Assembly (NCBI GenBank): GCA_900313705.1
Contig: OMSJ01000054.1
Span: 1-39,977, forward strand
Origin: an uncultured Prevotellaceae bacterium
GTDB lineage: Bacteria; Bacteroidota; Bacteroidia; Bacteroidales; Bacteroidaceae
DNA: 39,977 nt
Direction: 5' to 3'
Part shown: positions 20,381 through 28,969 of the stretch, piece after piece
How the letters are laid out: each line of letters starts with the position of its first letter
Numbering within the stretch: the stretch's first letter is position 1
Translations under genes and position numbers: made by a program
The notes under the pieces: generated by a model
The model's input: the letters and a program-made list of their open reading frames with translations, nothing else
Databases searched by the model: none
Told to the model about the DNA's origin: nothing

Positions 20381-23110
20381 ATGAAGAGACTTTACCTACT
20401 GCCCATCGTGTTTATTGCCTGCCTTGCCGTGCGGGCCGAGTTTGCCTTCCAGGAAGGCCTCATCGCAGACATCAAGCCGAAGGGCTGGCTGCTGGAGTTC
20501 CTGCAAAGGCAGAAGACGGGACTCACAGGACATCCCGAAGCCCTCTCCTACCCCTACAACACTTGTCTCTGGGCTGGAGAGATACCGCGCAATGGCGACT
20601 ACGGTCAGGACTGGTGGCGATACGAACAGACGGCCTACTATACTGACGGACTGCTGCGCCTCGGCTATCTCCTCGATGACGAAGAACTCATTACGAAGGG
20701 CGAGCAAGGCATCAAATATACGATGGCCCATCCGCAGTCAAACGGCAGGCTGGGCTCGTCCGTCATCAGCAGCCTTTGGCCACAAGCCGTCTTCTGGCGT
20801 GCCATGAAAGCCTACTTCGACGTGCACGGCCTTTCCGCCACCTACAGGACAAAGCTGCGCAGCAACTACAACTCCATGACGAACAACGACTTCGTGAAAG
20901 GCCGCCGGCACATCCTCAACCTCGAGGGCTTGCTGTGGCTCTACGGTGAGACCGGCACAAAGACGTTGCTGACGAAGGCTGAGACAGCCTACAAGACAGG
21001 CGGCTTCGAGTTCGACGCCACCGATGCAGGCAGCGACGAGTTCATCCACCTGCATGGCGTCACCTACTGTGAGATGCTGAAGGTGCCTCTGCTGCTCTAT
21101 GCTTACACGGGCAACGAGGAATACCTACGCATTGCCATGAACGCGGAACGTAAGCTGGAGCGCGACCACCTGTTGCCCGACGGCGTGCCCACCAGTGCGG
21201 AATACGTGCAGGGACGGGACATCGACGTGGCTCACGAGACTTGCGACATCACGGACTACACCTGGTCGCTCGGCTACTTCCTCTCCGTCACAGGCGAGGC
21301 AGAGTGGGCCGACCGCATAGAGCGTGCCATCTTCAATGCTGCTCCGGGAGCCGTCACCTCGAACTTCGATGCCGTGCAGTATTTCTCGTCCGTCAACCAA
21401 GTCATCTGCACAGGCAACTCCGACAACAACTCCTTCAAGCGCGGCTCGACGTGGATGGCTTACCGACCGACGCACGAGACCGAATGCTGCGCTGGCAATA
21501 TGCACCGCATGATGCCCAACTTTGCCTCCCGCCTCTGGATGCGAGGCAAGGACGAAGCCATCGTGGCTGCCATGTATGCCCCCAGCGAAATAGACTTCAA
21601 AGCAGGCGAGACTCAATGTCACATCGCAGAAGAGACCTATTATCCCTTCAGCGGCGACATCACCTTCCGCTTCTCCATGCCCAAGCAGACACACTTCCCC
21701 TTCACCTTCCGCATACCGGGATGGTGCAGGGGAAGCAGCGTCTCCATAAATGGAGAAGAGGTGCAAGGGGCGTGGAGCATGGAGCAAGAGAATAGCAAGG
21801 GATACGAACAATCCTCTTGCTCCTTGCCCCCTGCCCCCTGCCCCTCTTTCTATACTTTGGAACGCGACTGGAAGGACGGTGATGTGGTGACACTCTCCTT
21901 CGACATGACGCCAAGGGTCGTAGAGGCTGCCGACAGACAAGGAAAGTACGTGGAGTGCGGACCGCTGCTCATGGCTTATCCCGTGCCTGCCACCGTCACC
22001 GAGGACACCAACACCTACAGCAATATGAACGGCAAGGTGCCGGGCGACGGCTTCAAGTGCTGGAGCATGAAGCCCAATGGCGACTTCAATTATGCCATCA
22101 ACACCGAAGCCGAGACGCTGACACTCAACATCGACGAGGAAAAGCTCGCCAACGGCTATCCCTTCGACCTCGACAGCACACCGATTAGCGTCAGCCTGCC
22201 CGTCCGCCCCATTACTTGGGAGCTGGAGAAAGACCGCTACAATCCTGTCCTGCCTGCTTCCGAGTATGTGGTGGTGAAAGGCACAGAACGTAACATCAAC
22301 CTCGTGCCCTATGGTGCCGCAAAGCTGCGCGTCACCGTCTTCCCAGATGCTATGAGGAAGAACCACAAGACTCTCACCGACTCGCTCCTCGTCAATCCTG
22401 ACTTCGAACAGACCTCTGCAGCAACAGTCAACCATGGCGGCATCGAGAAGAAGACCTATAAGCCTTACGGATGGAGCGTGCGCGGCACACTCAACGGCAG
22501 CAGCTACGGTATCAACCACGATGCAGCCAACCACTACGGCGAGAACGTCTGCTGGTACCGTACCATTCCCTTCCCCCTCGACTTCCAACTCTATCAGACC
22601 GTTCCTGCCTCGAAGCTCAAGCCCGGAGCCTACCGCGTCCGCTGCTTGCTTTGGTGCCAGACAGGAGCCTTCGGCACATGCGGCCTCTTCGCAAACAACC
22701 ACGTCCAGTACTTCGGCAAGGAAAGCGACTACGGCGAGAACCTGCCAAGTGGCGTGGTAGCTACCTTCGCAGGACACAAAGGAACCAGCGGTTCGACCTT
22801 CATCATGCAAGAGATGGAGGTGACGGTCAGCATCGAGGAAGGTGAGAGCCTCACGCTCGGCATCTGCACCAGCGGCATGAAACCCGACGGCACACAAGCC
22901 AGCGGCAGCGACGCAACAGGATGGTTCAAGGTGGACCACTTCCGCATCGAACGAGTGAAAGATGGAGAGGATGGCATAGGCAAGCTCACACCCAGCTCAT
23001 TAAATCAAGAAGAGGCGGACGATGCCTGCTATAACCTCATGGGGCAACGCCTAAGCAACAACTATAGCGGCATCTCCGTCAAGAAAGGGAAGAAAGTACT
23101 GAAACTCTAA
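20381..23110 (+). CDS. GH127-family beta-L-arabinofuranosidase-like protein
   Basis: A 909-residue exported protein (signal peptide ending near AVRA). Residues about 25-650 match family GH127 (former DUF1680), whose characterised members remove beta-L-arabinofuranose using a zinc-bound cysteine nucleophile. The matching positions are HETCDITD (Glu286, Cys288) and ETECCAGNMHR (Cys369, Cys370), consistent with the Glu/three-Cys zinc site. A beta-sandwich region and a jelly-roll-like carbohydrate-binding region (about 680-870) follow. The C-terminus, YNLMGQRLSNNYSGISVKKG then a Lys-rich end, resembles the sorting-like tail of Prevotella secreted proteins. An in-frame, hairpin-forming insertion lies at 21761-21845 (QGAWSMEQENSKGYEQ...PPAPCP). 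-7 box at 20345-20352. The TSCPD gene follows 13 bases downstream. Confidence 0.88.
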   Translation: MKRLYLLPIVFIACLAVRAEFAFQEGLIADIKPKGWLLEFLQRQKTGLTGHPEALSYPYNTCLWAGEIPRNGDYGQDWWRYEQTAYYTDGLLRLGYLLDDEELITKGEQGIKYTMAHPQSNGRLGSSVISSLWPQAVFWRAMKAYFDVHGLSATYRTKLRSNYNSMTNNDFVKGRRHILNLEGLLWLYGETGTKTLLTKAETAYKTGGFEFDATDAGSDEFIHLHGVTYCEMLKVPLLLYAYTGNEEYLRIAMNAERKLERDHLLPDGVPTSAEYVQGRDIDVAHETCDITDYTWSLGYFLSVTGEAEWADRIERAIFNAAPGAVTSNFDAVQYFSSVNQVICTGNSDNNSFKRGSTWMAYRPTHETECCAGNMHRMMPNFASRLWMRGKDEAIVAAMYAPSEIDFKAGETQCHIAEETYYPFSGDITFRFSMPKQTHFPFTFRIPGWCRGSSVSINGEEVQGAWSMEQENSKGYEQSSCSLPPAPCPSFYTLERDWKDGDVVTLSFDMTPRVVEAADRQGKYVECGPLLMAYPVPATVTEDTNTYSNMNGKVPGDGFKCWSMKPNGDFNYAINTEAETLTLNIDEEKLANGYPFDLDSTPISVSLPVRPITWELEKDRYNPVLPASEYVVVKGTERNINLVPYGAAKLRVTVFPDAMRKNHKTLTDSLLVNPDFEQTSAATVNHGGIEKKTYKPYGWSVRGTLNGSSYGINHDAANHYGENVCWYRTIPFPLDFQLYQTVPASKLKPGAYRVRCLLWCQTGAFGTCGLFANNHVQYFGKESDYGENLPSGVVATFAGHKGTSGSTFIMQEMEVTVSIEEGESLTLGICTSGMKPDGTQASGSDATGWFKVDHFRIERVKDGEDGIGKLTPSSLNQEEADDACYNLMGQRLSNNYSGISVKKGKKVLKL
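21761..21845. repeat. in-frame hairpin-forming insertion in the GH127 gene
   Basis: GGAGCAAGAG (21781-21790) pairs exactly with CTCTTGCTCC (21814-21823); duplicated GGAGCAT to the left and CCCCCTG repeats to the right flank them. It encodes a Pro/Cys/Ser/Glu-rich stretch (SSCSLPPAPCPSF) in a beta-sandwich region. Confidence 0.7.
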
Positions 23111-23123
23111 ATACAACATCTAT

Positions 23124-23387
23124 ATGAGACACATACAATACCAGACGCAGGGAACCTGCTCTCAGGTGATAGACGTGACGGTGGACGACAACGATGTCAT
23201 CCAGCAAGTATTCTTCGTAGGCGGATGCAACGGCAACCTGCAAGGCATCAGCCGACTGGTGACAGGTCAGAAGATAGACGATGTCATCAGCCGGCTGAAC
23301 GGCATTCGCTGCGGTACGAAGAGAACTTCCTGCCCCGACCAACTGTGCAGGGCACTTGAAGAGTTAAAGGCTCAGTCCTTGAGGTAA
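23124..23387 (+). CDS. small TSCPD domain protein (TIGR03905-like)
   Basis: An 87-residue soluble protein consisting of a single TSCPD domain, the small cysteine-containing domain also found at the C-terminus of some vitamin B12-dependent ribonucleotide reductases. Visible features are GTCSQVIDVTVDDN, FVGGCNGNLQGISRLV and the signature GIRCGTKRTSCPDQL with its paired cysteines; Cys13 (TCSQ) and Cys36 (GGCN) are also conserved in type. The biochemical role is not established; metal or iron-sulfur binding is a guess from the cysteines. It starts 13 bases after the GH127 stop and may be read through from that gene. Its last 16 bases overlap the end of the convergent SIMPL gene. Confidence 0.88.
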   Translation: MRHIQYQTQGTCSQVIDVTVDDNDVIQQVFFVGGCNGNLQGISRLVTGQKIDDVISRLNGIRCGTKRTSCPDQLCRALEELKAQSLR

Positions 23388-24094
23388 TAGACGACTGTGG
23401 TGACGATGCGCACATTCTTGAGCCACGGCGTGTTCTTGTCGCGGCTCTCGATGCTGAACTGACCTTGGTCGGCTGTGCGTATCTTGCCCAGCTCGCTCTC
23501 CGAGTCCTCGGCAAAGCGCTCTGCCGTCTTGCGGGCGTTCTTTGTTGCCTCAGCTATCATCTCCGGCTTGATGTCGTTCAAGGCGGTGAACTCATAGCTT
23601 ACCACTGACTCGTCGTCGTACTCATTGCCAACGATGGTCACGCCCTGACGCATCAGCTCAGGCTGCTTGTTGACGAGCTTGCGCACGAGGTCCACGTTCT
23701 TGCTGACGACGGTCACGACGCAGTTTGCCTTGTAGCGATAGCGCACCGTCTCGCTGGAATAGCTCATGTTGGCCTGCTGGTCAACGAGCGTGGGAGGTGC
23801 CAGGGAGATCTCATCGTCCGTCAGTCCGCCCTCTTTGAGGAACTTCAGGATGACTTCGTTGTCCTTCTCGATGCGTCCGTAGAGTTCTGCAGGGTCGTTG
23901 CCCAGCTCCTTGAACTTCAACGGCCACGTCGCCTTGTCGGCTTTCACTTCCCGCTCGCACAGACCTTTGGCTGTGACGGTACGGTCCATTTCCTTGAACT
24001 GTACGATACCTTGTTTGATAGCTCTGCATCCAAAGAAGATGCCTACAGCGAGTATCAACGCCTCGCCTGCGAATTTGAATGTCTTTAATTCCAT
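23372..24094 (-). CDS. SIMPL (DUF541) domain protein, membrane-anchored
   Basis: A 240-residue protein with one N-terminal hydrophobic segment (ALILAVGIFFGCRAI, about 12-26) that would anchor it or act as an uncleaved signal, followed by a SIMPL domain. The domain starts at DRTVTAKGLCEREVKADKA and carries the family pattern of alternating strands and helices, with GNEYDDESVVSYEFTALN and the helical KNARKTAERFAED near the end. SIMPL proteins (for example the oxidative-stress protein YggE) form oligomeric periplasmic assemblies of unclear function. It follows the GH38 gene by only 12 bases on the same strand, so it is likely the last gene of that operon, and it overlaps the TSCPD gene tail to tail by 16 bases. 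Confidence 0.88.
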   Translation of the reverse strand: MELKTFKFAGEALILAVGIFFGCRAIKQGIVQFKEMDRTVTAKGLCEREVKADKATWPLKFKELGNDPAELYGRIEKDNEVILKFLKEGGLTDDEISLAPPTLVDQQANMSYSSETVRYRYKANCVVTVVSKNVDLVRKLVNKQPELMRQGVTIVGNEYDDESVVSYEFTALNDIKPEMIAEATKNARKTAERFAEDSESELGKIRTADQGQFSIESRDKNTPWLKNVRIVTTVVYYLKD

Positions 24095-24106
24095 AGCATT
24101 ATTGTT

Positions 24107-27100
24107 TTAGGGTTTCACTGTCTTCTTTCCTTTCTGTATATAAATTCCTCTCCTGAATTTGCCACTGACCACTTGACGGCCCTGAAGGTCGTACCACGGC
24201 CCTTCGTCACCGTCTTCCTCGAGGACTGGCGTGAGGCTGTCTTCGTCGCTCTTGAGGTAGCCATAGACGGCAAACTCATAGATGCGGGTGGTATATGCTT
24301 CCCACTCACCCTGCACCATCTGCAGGCGGACGCGGGTTGTGGTGATAGGCTGCTTCAGGGTGCGGATGACTTTGTTCACCTGATTGTCCTGCACCACATC
24401 AGCATCGACCCATGTACCATCGTTTGCCAGATACTGCAGCTTGAAGGAGCGGGCCACATAGCCTCCACTCTCACGGGCAGCACCAAGCACCATCCATCGG
24501 TCTATGACGGCGGTGTCCTGCAGTATGTATTGCAGCCAAGGCGTCTGGCTCTGCGAACTCGTGACGCACCACTTGGTTGTCGGGTCCTGGTCGTTGGCCT
24601 TAGCTGCCGACTCGTTGGTACCGTTCTGATGCGAAGCCGATACAGAACGCGGAACGAGACGGTCGTCCTTTGACCATTGAGTAATGAACATCGACCATGA
24701 TTTCGGAGTCTCCACCTCGGTAGTAAGGGGAGCGAAGGGAACCACATCGTCATTATGATTGGGAGCTATCGTGGCTGCAAAGAGGAAGGTCTTGCGGTCG
24801 GATGAGTTAAGAGTAACTTCGCTCACTCCTTCGGGCAACTCTATACCATATTTATATATATATAGCATCTGCATGGTCTGGTTCGTCTTGTCCGAGACCT
24901 TATGAGCATGTGAGCTGGCAAAGACGATGTTCTGCTTGCGGTAGCTCTGTGTCAACGTCGTGCAGGAAGGCGGCTCTGCAGCACGCCCCGAGAAGTAAGG
25001 CACGTCCAGGACTGTCTCCTTGTCGCCCGCCGTTACCGTCACCTTTGCCCCAGCCTCCGTAGGGCTCGCCATGAGCAGATAAAGCTTGTACTTAGTCTTG
25101 TTCACCCATGAAGGGAGGGAGATGGTTTGGGCTGTGCTCAGGCGAAGCACATTCTTTTCGCTGTTTGTTCGTGGTCCCATCGCGAAGTCCATGCCGTCGC
25201 AGAGGAGCGTGTCGGGGATGAGTTCGGCAGGGTAGGCGTAGGTATAGGTGCTGGCAGCATTGCCGCGCGAGCTGTCGTAGCTCATCAGGTCGATGTTGTA
25301 GGGAATCTCAAGCGGGTAGCCAGGATGATTGATTTCGTCTTCTCCCCCATAGTGGAAAATGCCTAACATGGGAACTCGGATGGCAAAGGTCTTGGGCTGA
25401 TAGCGCTTGATGTCGAATGAGAGCTTGCCATCGACTATCGTGCACTCACCACCTGGAATCTCCTCCTCGATGCCGTTCACCTCGCGGGCCGAGATGATTG
25501 ACATGGGGAAGGAGAGGCGCACATCCTGCTGGTCTTCGCCTGCCCATTCATAGACGCGAACAATAAACTCATTCGTGTCCTCAGCTTTCTTCAAGACTTT
25601 GATGGCAACCTTGTCGGTGCTGAGCGAAAAGAAGTCAACACGGCGACCAAGGAAGAGGCCATGATGCTTGGGAGCGACGAAGGCAATAAGCGGCTGATTG
25701 AGCTGACCGGCCTGCATCTGTGTCTGCTCGCTCCAGCCACCCTCGTGAGGCAGCAGAGCATAGGTAAACCTATTGGGGCCCAGGTCCATGTTAGCCTGAT
25801 GGCTGTAGTTCTTGCACGAAGGTGTGCGTAGCAGAGTCAGGCGAAGCGATGTGGCTGACGGCTTGTCCCAACCATACTTGCAATCGCTCAGGATAGCAAC
25901 ACCATATCTATTATTCGTAGCACTATGGTCAGCCCACTGGTGTCCGCAGACCTCATACTCGTCCTTGGTGCGGACGCCACGCGAGATGGTGCCCAGGGAT
26001 ATATCATAGGTATCGGTGGCATTGCTGAAACTGAAGGGGAAGTTGACCTTAAGCATTCGTTCATAGGTCTGCCAGTCCACTTCGTTGACGCACTCGACAC
26101 GGTCGTTCAAGGCATTCATGCGGATGTACTGCACAAAGGTAGAGCCTTCCTTCTGACGAATGACACGAAGCGACTTGCGCAACGGGCCGTCCTCTACGAG
26201 CTCTATCTTTGTATCGCCTGAGACGTATGATGACGGTGTACGGCAGACATCGGTGTAGCTGAATTCCCATGCCGGCCAAGTGTCCTCGTGGTCATAGATG
26301 AGCTGCTGACGGACAGCAGAGGCGATGAGGGTGCGACTGTTCCTAATGTCATAGAGGCCGCTGATGTCGCCATTGTTGTTCACGGTGACACGATACCGTC
26401 CGTTGGATATTTTCTGCAAGCTGCCACTGGACTCTATGCTGAGGTCGGACGTCAGTGTCGGCTTCTCCCCCACCCTTGCATCATAGACGGCATAGCCGAG
26501 GGAAGGCACTGTAGCGGCGAAGATGAAATGCAGACGCTTAGTGACCAGATCATAGTCGGTGACTTGCGAGAGCACTTCGTTACCGTCAGGGTCGAGGACA
26601 CGGACGCTGTTCTCATAGCGACCTGTATAGACAGAGCCCTCCACGATGTCCGTCCTTTCGTGCGAAAGCGGGTTAAAGACCACGATGGGTATGCCCTCTG
26701 TCTGTGTATCCATCAACTGTATGACAGCACCGGCACTCGTCTGCAGTTCCTGTGCAAAGGCACGGTTGGCAAGGTAGTATTCATTATAGGAATAGTCATT
26801 TGCCGAGAGGATGCTGGTGCCTGTGATGCCGTCGTGATGCTGCTGCCAAAGGGTACGCACCCAGGCGTCGCGAAGCTGTTGCGAAGGATAGTCCCGAACA
26901 CCTTGCCACATAGCGAGCGCAGAGGCTTTCTCTGCAGCATCGGCAAGCAGTTCGTTCTTGCGGTTCCATAGCTTCAAGGCACCCCAACTTGTATAGGCTC
27001 CGACGCCATGAACACGCATGGGCAGCTCGCTGTTCCACACCTTATACTGTCCCTTGTCGTGCTCCTCCATGTAATGGAAGAAGTCGTCAGGCGAGACCAG

Positions 27101-27979
27101 ACGCACCTTGACGGCTCCGTCCTTTTTCTGTACGTTGTAGCTGAGCCAATAGGGGGTGTTCTCGCCGTCGTCATCGGGGTCGTCCTGAAGGGCACCGCCG
27201 TGGTCTCCACGCGGTCCTACATACTTCACTGCTACGGGCACGCCGCTCTCTGAGATGTTTGTGTTTATCTTGCTGAGTATGTCGGCATCGTTCGTAAGGT
27301 CTTTGTTCCAGTCCTCGTGCGTGTCGTATGCTCCTGGCTTATAGATGGCATAGACCTTGCTGCCATCGACGCCTTGCCAGACGCCGAAGTGCGGCAGCTT
27401 GTCGTAGGCTGCTGAGCCCCATCCGAGCTTAGCAGTATGGAAGCCCTTCTGACCAGCATGTCGCATGAGTGAAGGCAGGGCATAGGAGAAGCCGAAGCAG
27501 TCGGGCAGCATGACATCATAGCCGCCGCGCACGCCAAACTCCTGTCGATAGAAGCGGTTGGCATAGAGCATACTGTGCAGGATGCTTTCGGCAGACGACA
27601 TCATCACGTCGTTGGCATCGACGGACATTCCGCTCACGTGCCACTGACCGCTCCGTATGTAGCCCTTCAGCTTCTCGAACTCCGCAGGGTAGTACTCCTT
27701 CATCCACATGTACTTGATGGCGCCCTCGTAGTTGAGGTGGAAACTTGGGTACTTGTCCATCAGAGCCATGTTATCGACCAGTGTATTCTTCACGTACTGG
27801 GAGATGGTGGTCTTGACATCCCAGTTCCATTGCGTGTCGAGGTGGGTGTCTGAGATGAGGAAGAATGTCTTGTCGTCCTCTGCATGACAGAGACTCCCGC
27901 AGAAGAGGAACAGAAGTAAGAGCTGCCATCCCCTTTTACTGGAAATAGAGCCAAGGATATAACATTTAATTCTATTCAT
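24107..27979 (-). CDS. secreted GH38 alpha-mannosidase with F5/8 type C domain
   Basis: A 1290-residue exported retaining alpha-mannosidase. After a signal peptide (to about residue 33, SLCHA) the GH38 catalytic domain shows the zinc ligands THLDTQWNW (His46, Asp48), the nucleophile MLPDCFGF (Asp160) and WQQHHDGITGTS (His381, His382, Asp383). The central helical and the large beta-sandwich domains follow. About residues 1110-1250 form an F5/8 type C (discoidin) carbohydrate-binding domain (KANDQDPTTKW, PWLQYILQD, TTTRVRLQMVQ). The C-terminus is a sorting-like tail, WYDLQGRQVVSGKFRRGIYI plus a Lys-rich end. GH38 acts on alpha-mannosides such as N-glycan arms; which linkage is unknown. A second ATG-containing direct repeat lies 26 bases upstream of the start. 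The gene sits 48 bases after the carboxypeptidase-regulatory-like gene, in an apparent operon. Confidence 0.93.
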   Translation of the reverse strand: MNRIKCYILGSISSKRGWQLLLLFLFCGSLCHAEDDKTFFLISDTHLDTQWNWDVKTTISQYVKNTLVDNMALMDKYPSFHLNYEGAIKYMWMKEYYPAEFEKLKGYIRSGQWHVSGMSVDANDVMMSSAESILHSMLYANRFYRQEFGVRGGYDVMLPDCFGFSYALPSLMRHAGQKGFHTAKLGWGSAAYDKLPHFGVWQGVDGSKVYAIYKPGAYDTHEDWNKDLTNDADILSKINTNISESGVPVAVKYVGPRGDHGGALQDDPDDDGENTPYWLSYNVQKKDGAVKVRLVSPDDFFHYMEEHDKGQYKVWNSELPMRVHGVGAYTSWGALKLWNRKNELLADAAEKASALAMWQGVRDYPSQQLRDAWVRTLWQQHHDGITGTSILSANDYSYNEYYLANRAFAQELQTSAGAVIQLMDTQTEGIPIVVFNPLSHERTDIVEGSVYTGRYENSVRVLDPDGNEVLSQVTDYDLVTKRLHFIFAATVPSLGYAVYDARVGEKPTLTSDLSIESSGSLQKISNGRYRVTVNNNGDISGLYDIRNSRTLIASAVRQQLIYDHEDTWPAWEFSYTDVCRTPSSYVSGDTKIELVEDGPLRKSLRVIRQKEGSTFVQYIRMNALNDRVECVNEVDWQTYERMLKVNFPFSFSNATDTYDISLGTISRGVRTKDEYEVCGHQWADHSATNNRYGVAILSDCKYGWDKPSATSLRLTLLRTPSCKNYSHQANMDLGPNRFTYALLPHEGGWSEQTQMQAGQLNQPLIAFVAPKHHGLFLGRRVDFFSLSTDKVAIKVLKKAEDTNEFIVRVYEWAGEDQQDVRLSFPMSIISAREVNGIEEEIPGGECTIVDGKLSFDIKRYQPKTFAIRVPMLGIFHYGGEDEINHPGYPLEIPYNIDLMSYDSSRGNAASTYTYAYPAELIPDTLLCDGMDFAMGPRTNSEKNVLRLSTAQTISLPSWVNKTKYKLYLLMASPTEAGAKVTVTAGDKETVLDVPYFSGRAAEPPSCTTLTQSYRKQNIVFASSHAHKVSDKTNQTMQMLYIYKYGIELPEGVSEVTLNSSDRKTFLFAATIAPNHNDDVVPFAPLTTEVETPKSWSMFITQWSKDDRLVPRSVSASHQNGTNESAAKANDQDPTTKWCVTSSQSQTPWLQYILQDTAVIDRWMVLGAARESGGYVARSFKLQYLANDGTWVDADVVQDNQVNKVIRTLKQPITTTRVRLQMVQGEWEAYTTRIYEFAVYGYLKSDEDSLTPVLEEDGDEGPWYDLQGRQVVSGKFRRGIYIQKGKKTVKP

Positions 27980-28027
27980 AACATTTTACATTTTATTCTA
28001 TTCATTACCATTTATGCATACAAAGTT

Positions 28028-28873
28028 TCAGCGTTTCACCTTCTTGGTAAGTGCCTTTTGGATGAGTTCTATGGTTTGTGGCGTCGGGAAGAGGTTCCAG
28101 TAGTTATTGCCACGATAGTTATCGACGGCCAGACGGCTAAGCAGACTCGGCTCGTTGCATAGCCTCTCGAGCTGTGCACGGGAAATCTCGAAGTGAGGGT
28201 AGGCATAGAGTCTGTCAGTGCTCTCGCTGGCACCCGGAACATAGGTGGCATCATCTCCATGTTCAAGGCCGATATATGTCTGGACGATGTTCGACTGGTC
28301 CACATCTGCCGGGTTACCTCGGACGGGATAGGCATCTACGATATTCTCAAGCTGCATCACCATGTGGTCGTAATCGTCCAGGATGATTAGCTGCCTGCCT
28401 GCCGCATACTCATCGACTGTCCGCTCCATCTCGATAGGGAGGATGATGGCGAACAGCGTGTCATTCAATCGTTCTATCCATGCATACTGACGCACGACTT
28501 CGCCGAGGTAATGTCCGTTGAACAGTCTGTCGCTCTTGAGCACGACCTTTGCCTTCTTCACGCTGGGCGAGATGCGGCGCTTGTCCATCTTAACGCGAAT
28601 CACCTTCTCGCCGAACATCTTGTGCGTTATGGTGCGATAGCCCGGGGCATAGAACTGTAGGGAGTGCTCTATGTCGCGCACCTTGAAGGAGAAGAGTCCG
28701 TTTCTGTCTGTCTTTGTGGAGTTGAAGAAGCGCTGGTTCTTGTCTATCTCGCGGACTGACACTTTGGCTATGACACCATCGGGGCCGCTTACGACGCCAC
28801 TGACTATTTGCGACTGCGACCAAAGGGGAAGGCAACAGCACAGCAGCAGGAGGATGGATAATGGATGTCTCAT
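28028..28873 (-). CDS. exported protein with carboxypeptidase-regulatory-like domain, unknown function
   Basis: A 281-residue protein with a clear signal peptide (MRHPLSILLLLCCCLPLWSQ). Residues about 21-95 look like a CarboxypepD_reg-like beta-sandwich: IVSGVVSGPDGVIAKVSV, TDRNGLFSFKV and LQFYAPGYRTITHKM are the usual repeat of strand, turn and conserved Gly-Phe. The remaining 180 residues, rich in acidic and aromatic residues, are not recognised; they include ERLNDTLFAIILPIEMERTV and end in a basic QKALTKKVKR. The first domain is common in Bacteroidetes envelope proteins, often at the N-terminus of TonB-dependent receptors, but no barrel follows here. It lies between a GH43 and a GH38 gene on the same strand, so it may be co-expressed with glycan-degrading enzymes. 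Confidence 0.75.
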   Translation of the reverse strand: MRHPLSILLLLCCCLPLWSQSQIVSGVVSGPDGVIAKVSVREIDKNQRFFNSTKTDRNGLFSFKVRDIEHSLQFYAPGYRTITHKMFGEKVIRVKMDKRRISPSVKKAKVVLKSDRLFNGHYLGEVVRQYAWIERLNDTLFAIILPIEMERTVDEYAAGRQLIILDDYDHMVMQLENIVDAYPVRGNPADVDQSNIVQTYIGLEHGDDATYVPGASESTDRLYAYPHFEISRAQLERLCNEPSLLSRLAVDNYRGNNYWNLFPTPQTIELIQKALTKKVKR

Positions 28874-28906
28874 AACGATAGAAGCTTGGGATTATTAATC
28901 TATTAC

Positions 28907-28969
28907 TGAAGTTTCTGAAGTTAAAGTGGAAGTAAAAATGGAAGTAAACTCGCTACGCTCGTGGAAGTT
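28907..28969. repeat. GGAAGT-type repeat at the 3' end of the large GH43 gene
   Basis: The plus strand shows GAAGTTTCTGAAGTTAAAG, then GGAAGTAAA twice and a CTCGCTACGCTCGTGGAAGT end. The GH43 stop (28921-28923) lies inside it. Confidence 0.6.

Noticed and set aside
21125-22939. 604-codon open frame on the minus strand
   Set aside because: It lies fully antisense to the well-supported GH127 gene and its translation is Val/Ala/Gly-rich without a domain; a codon-usage shadow.
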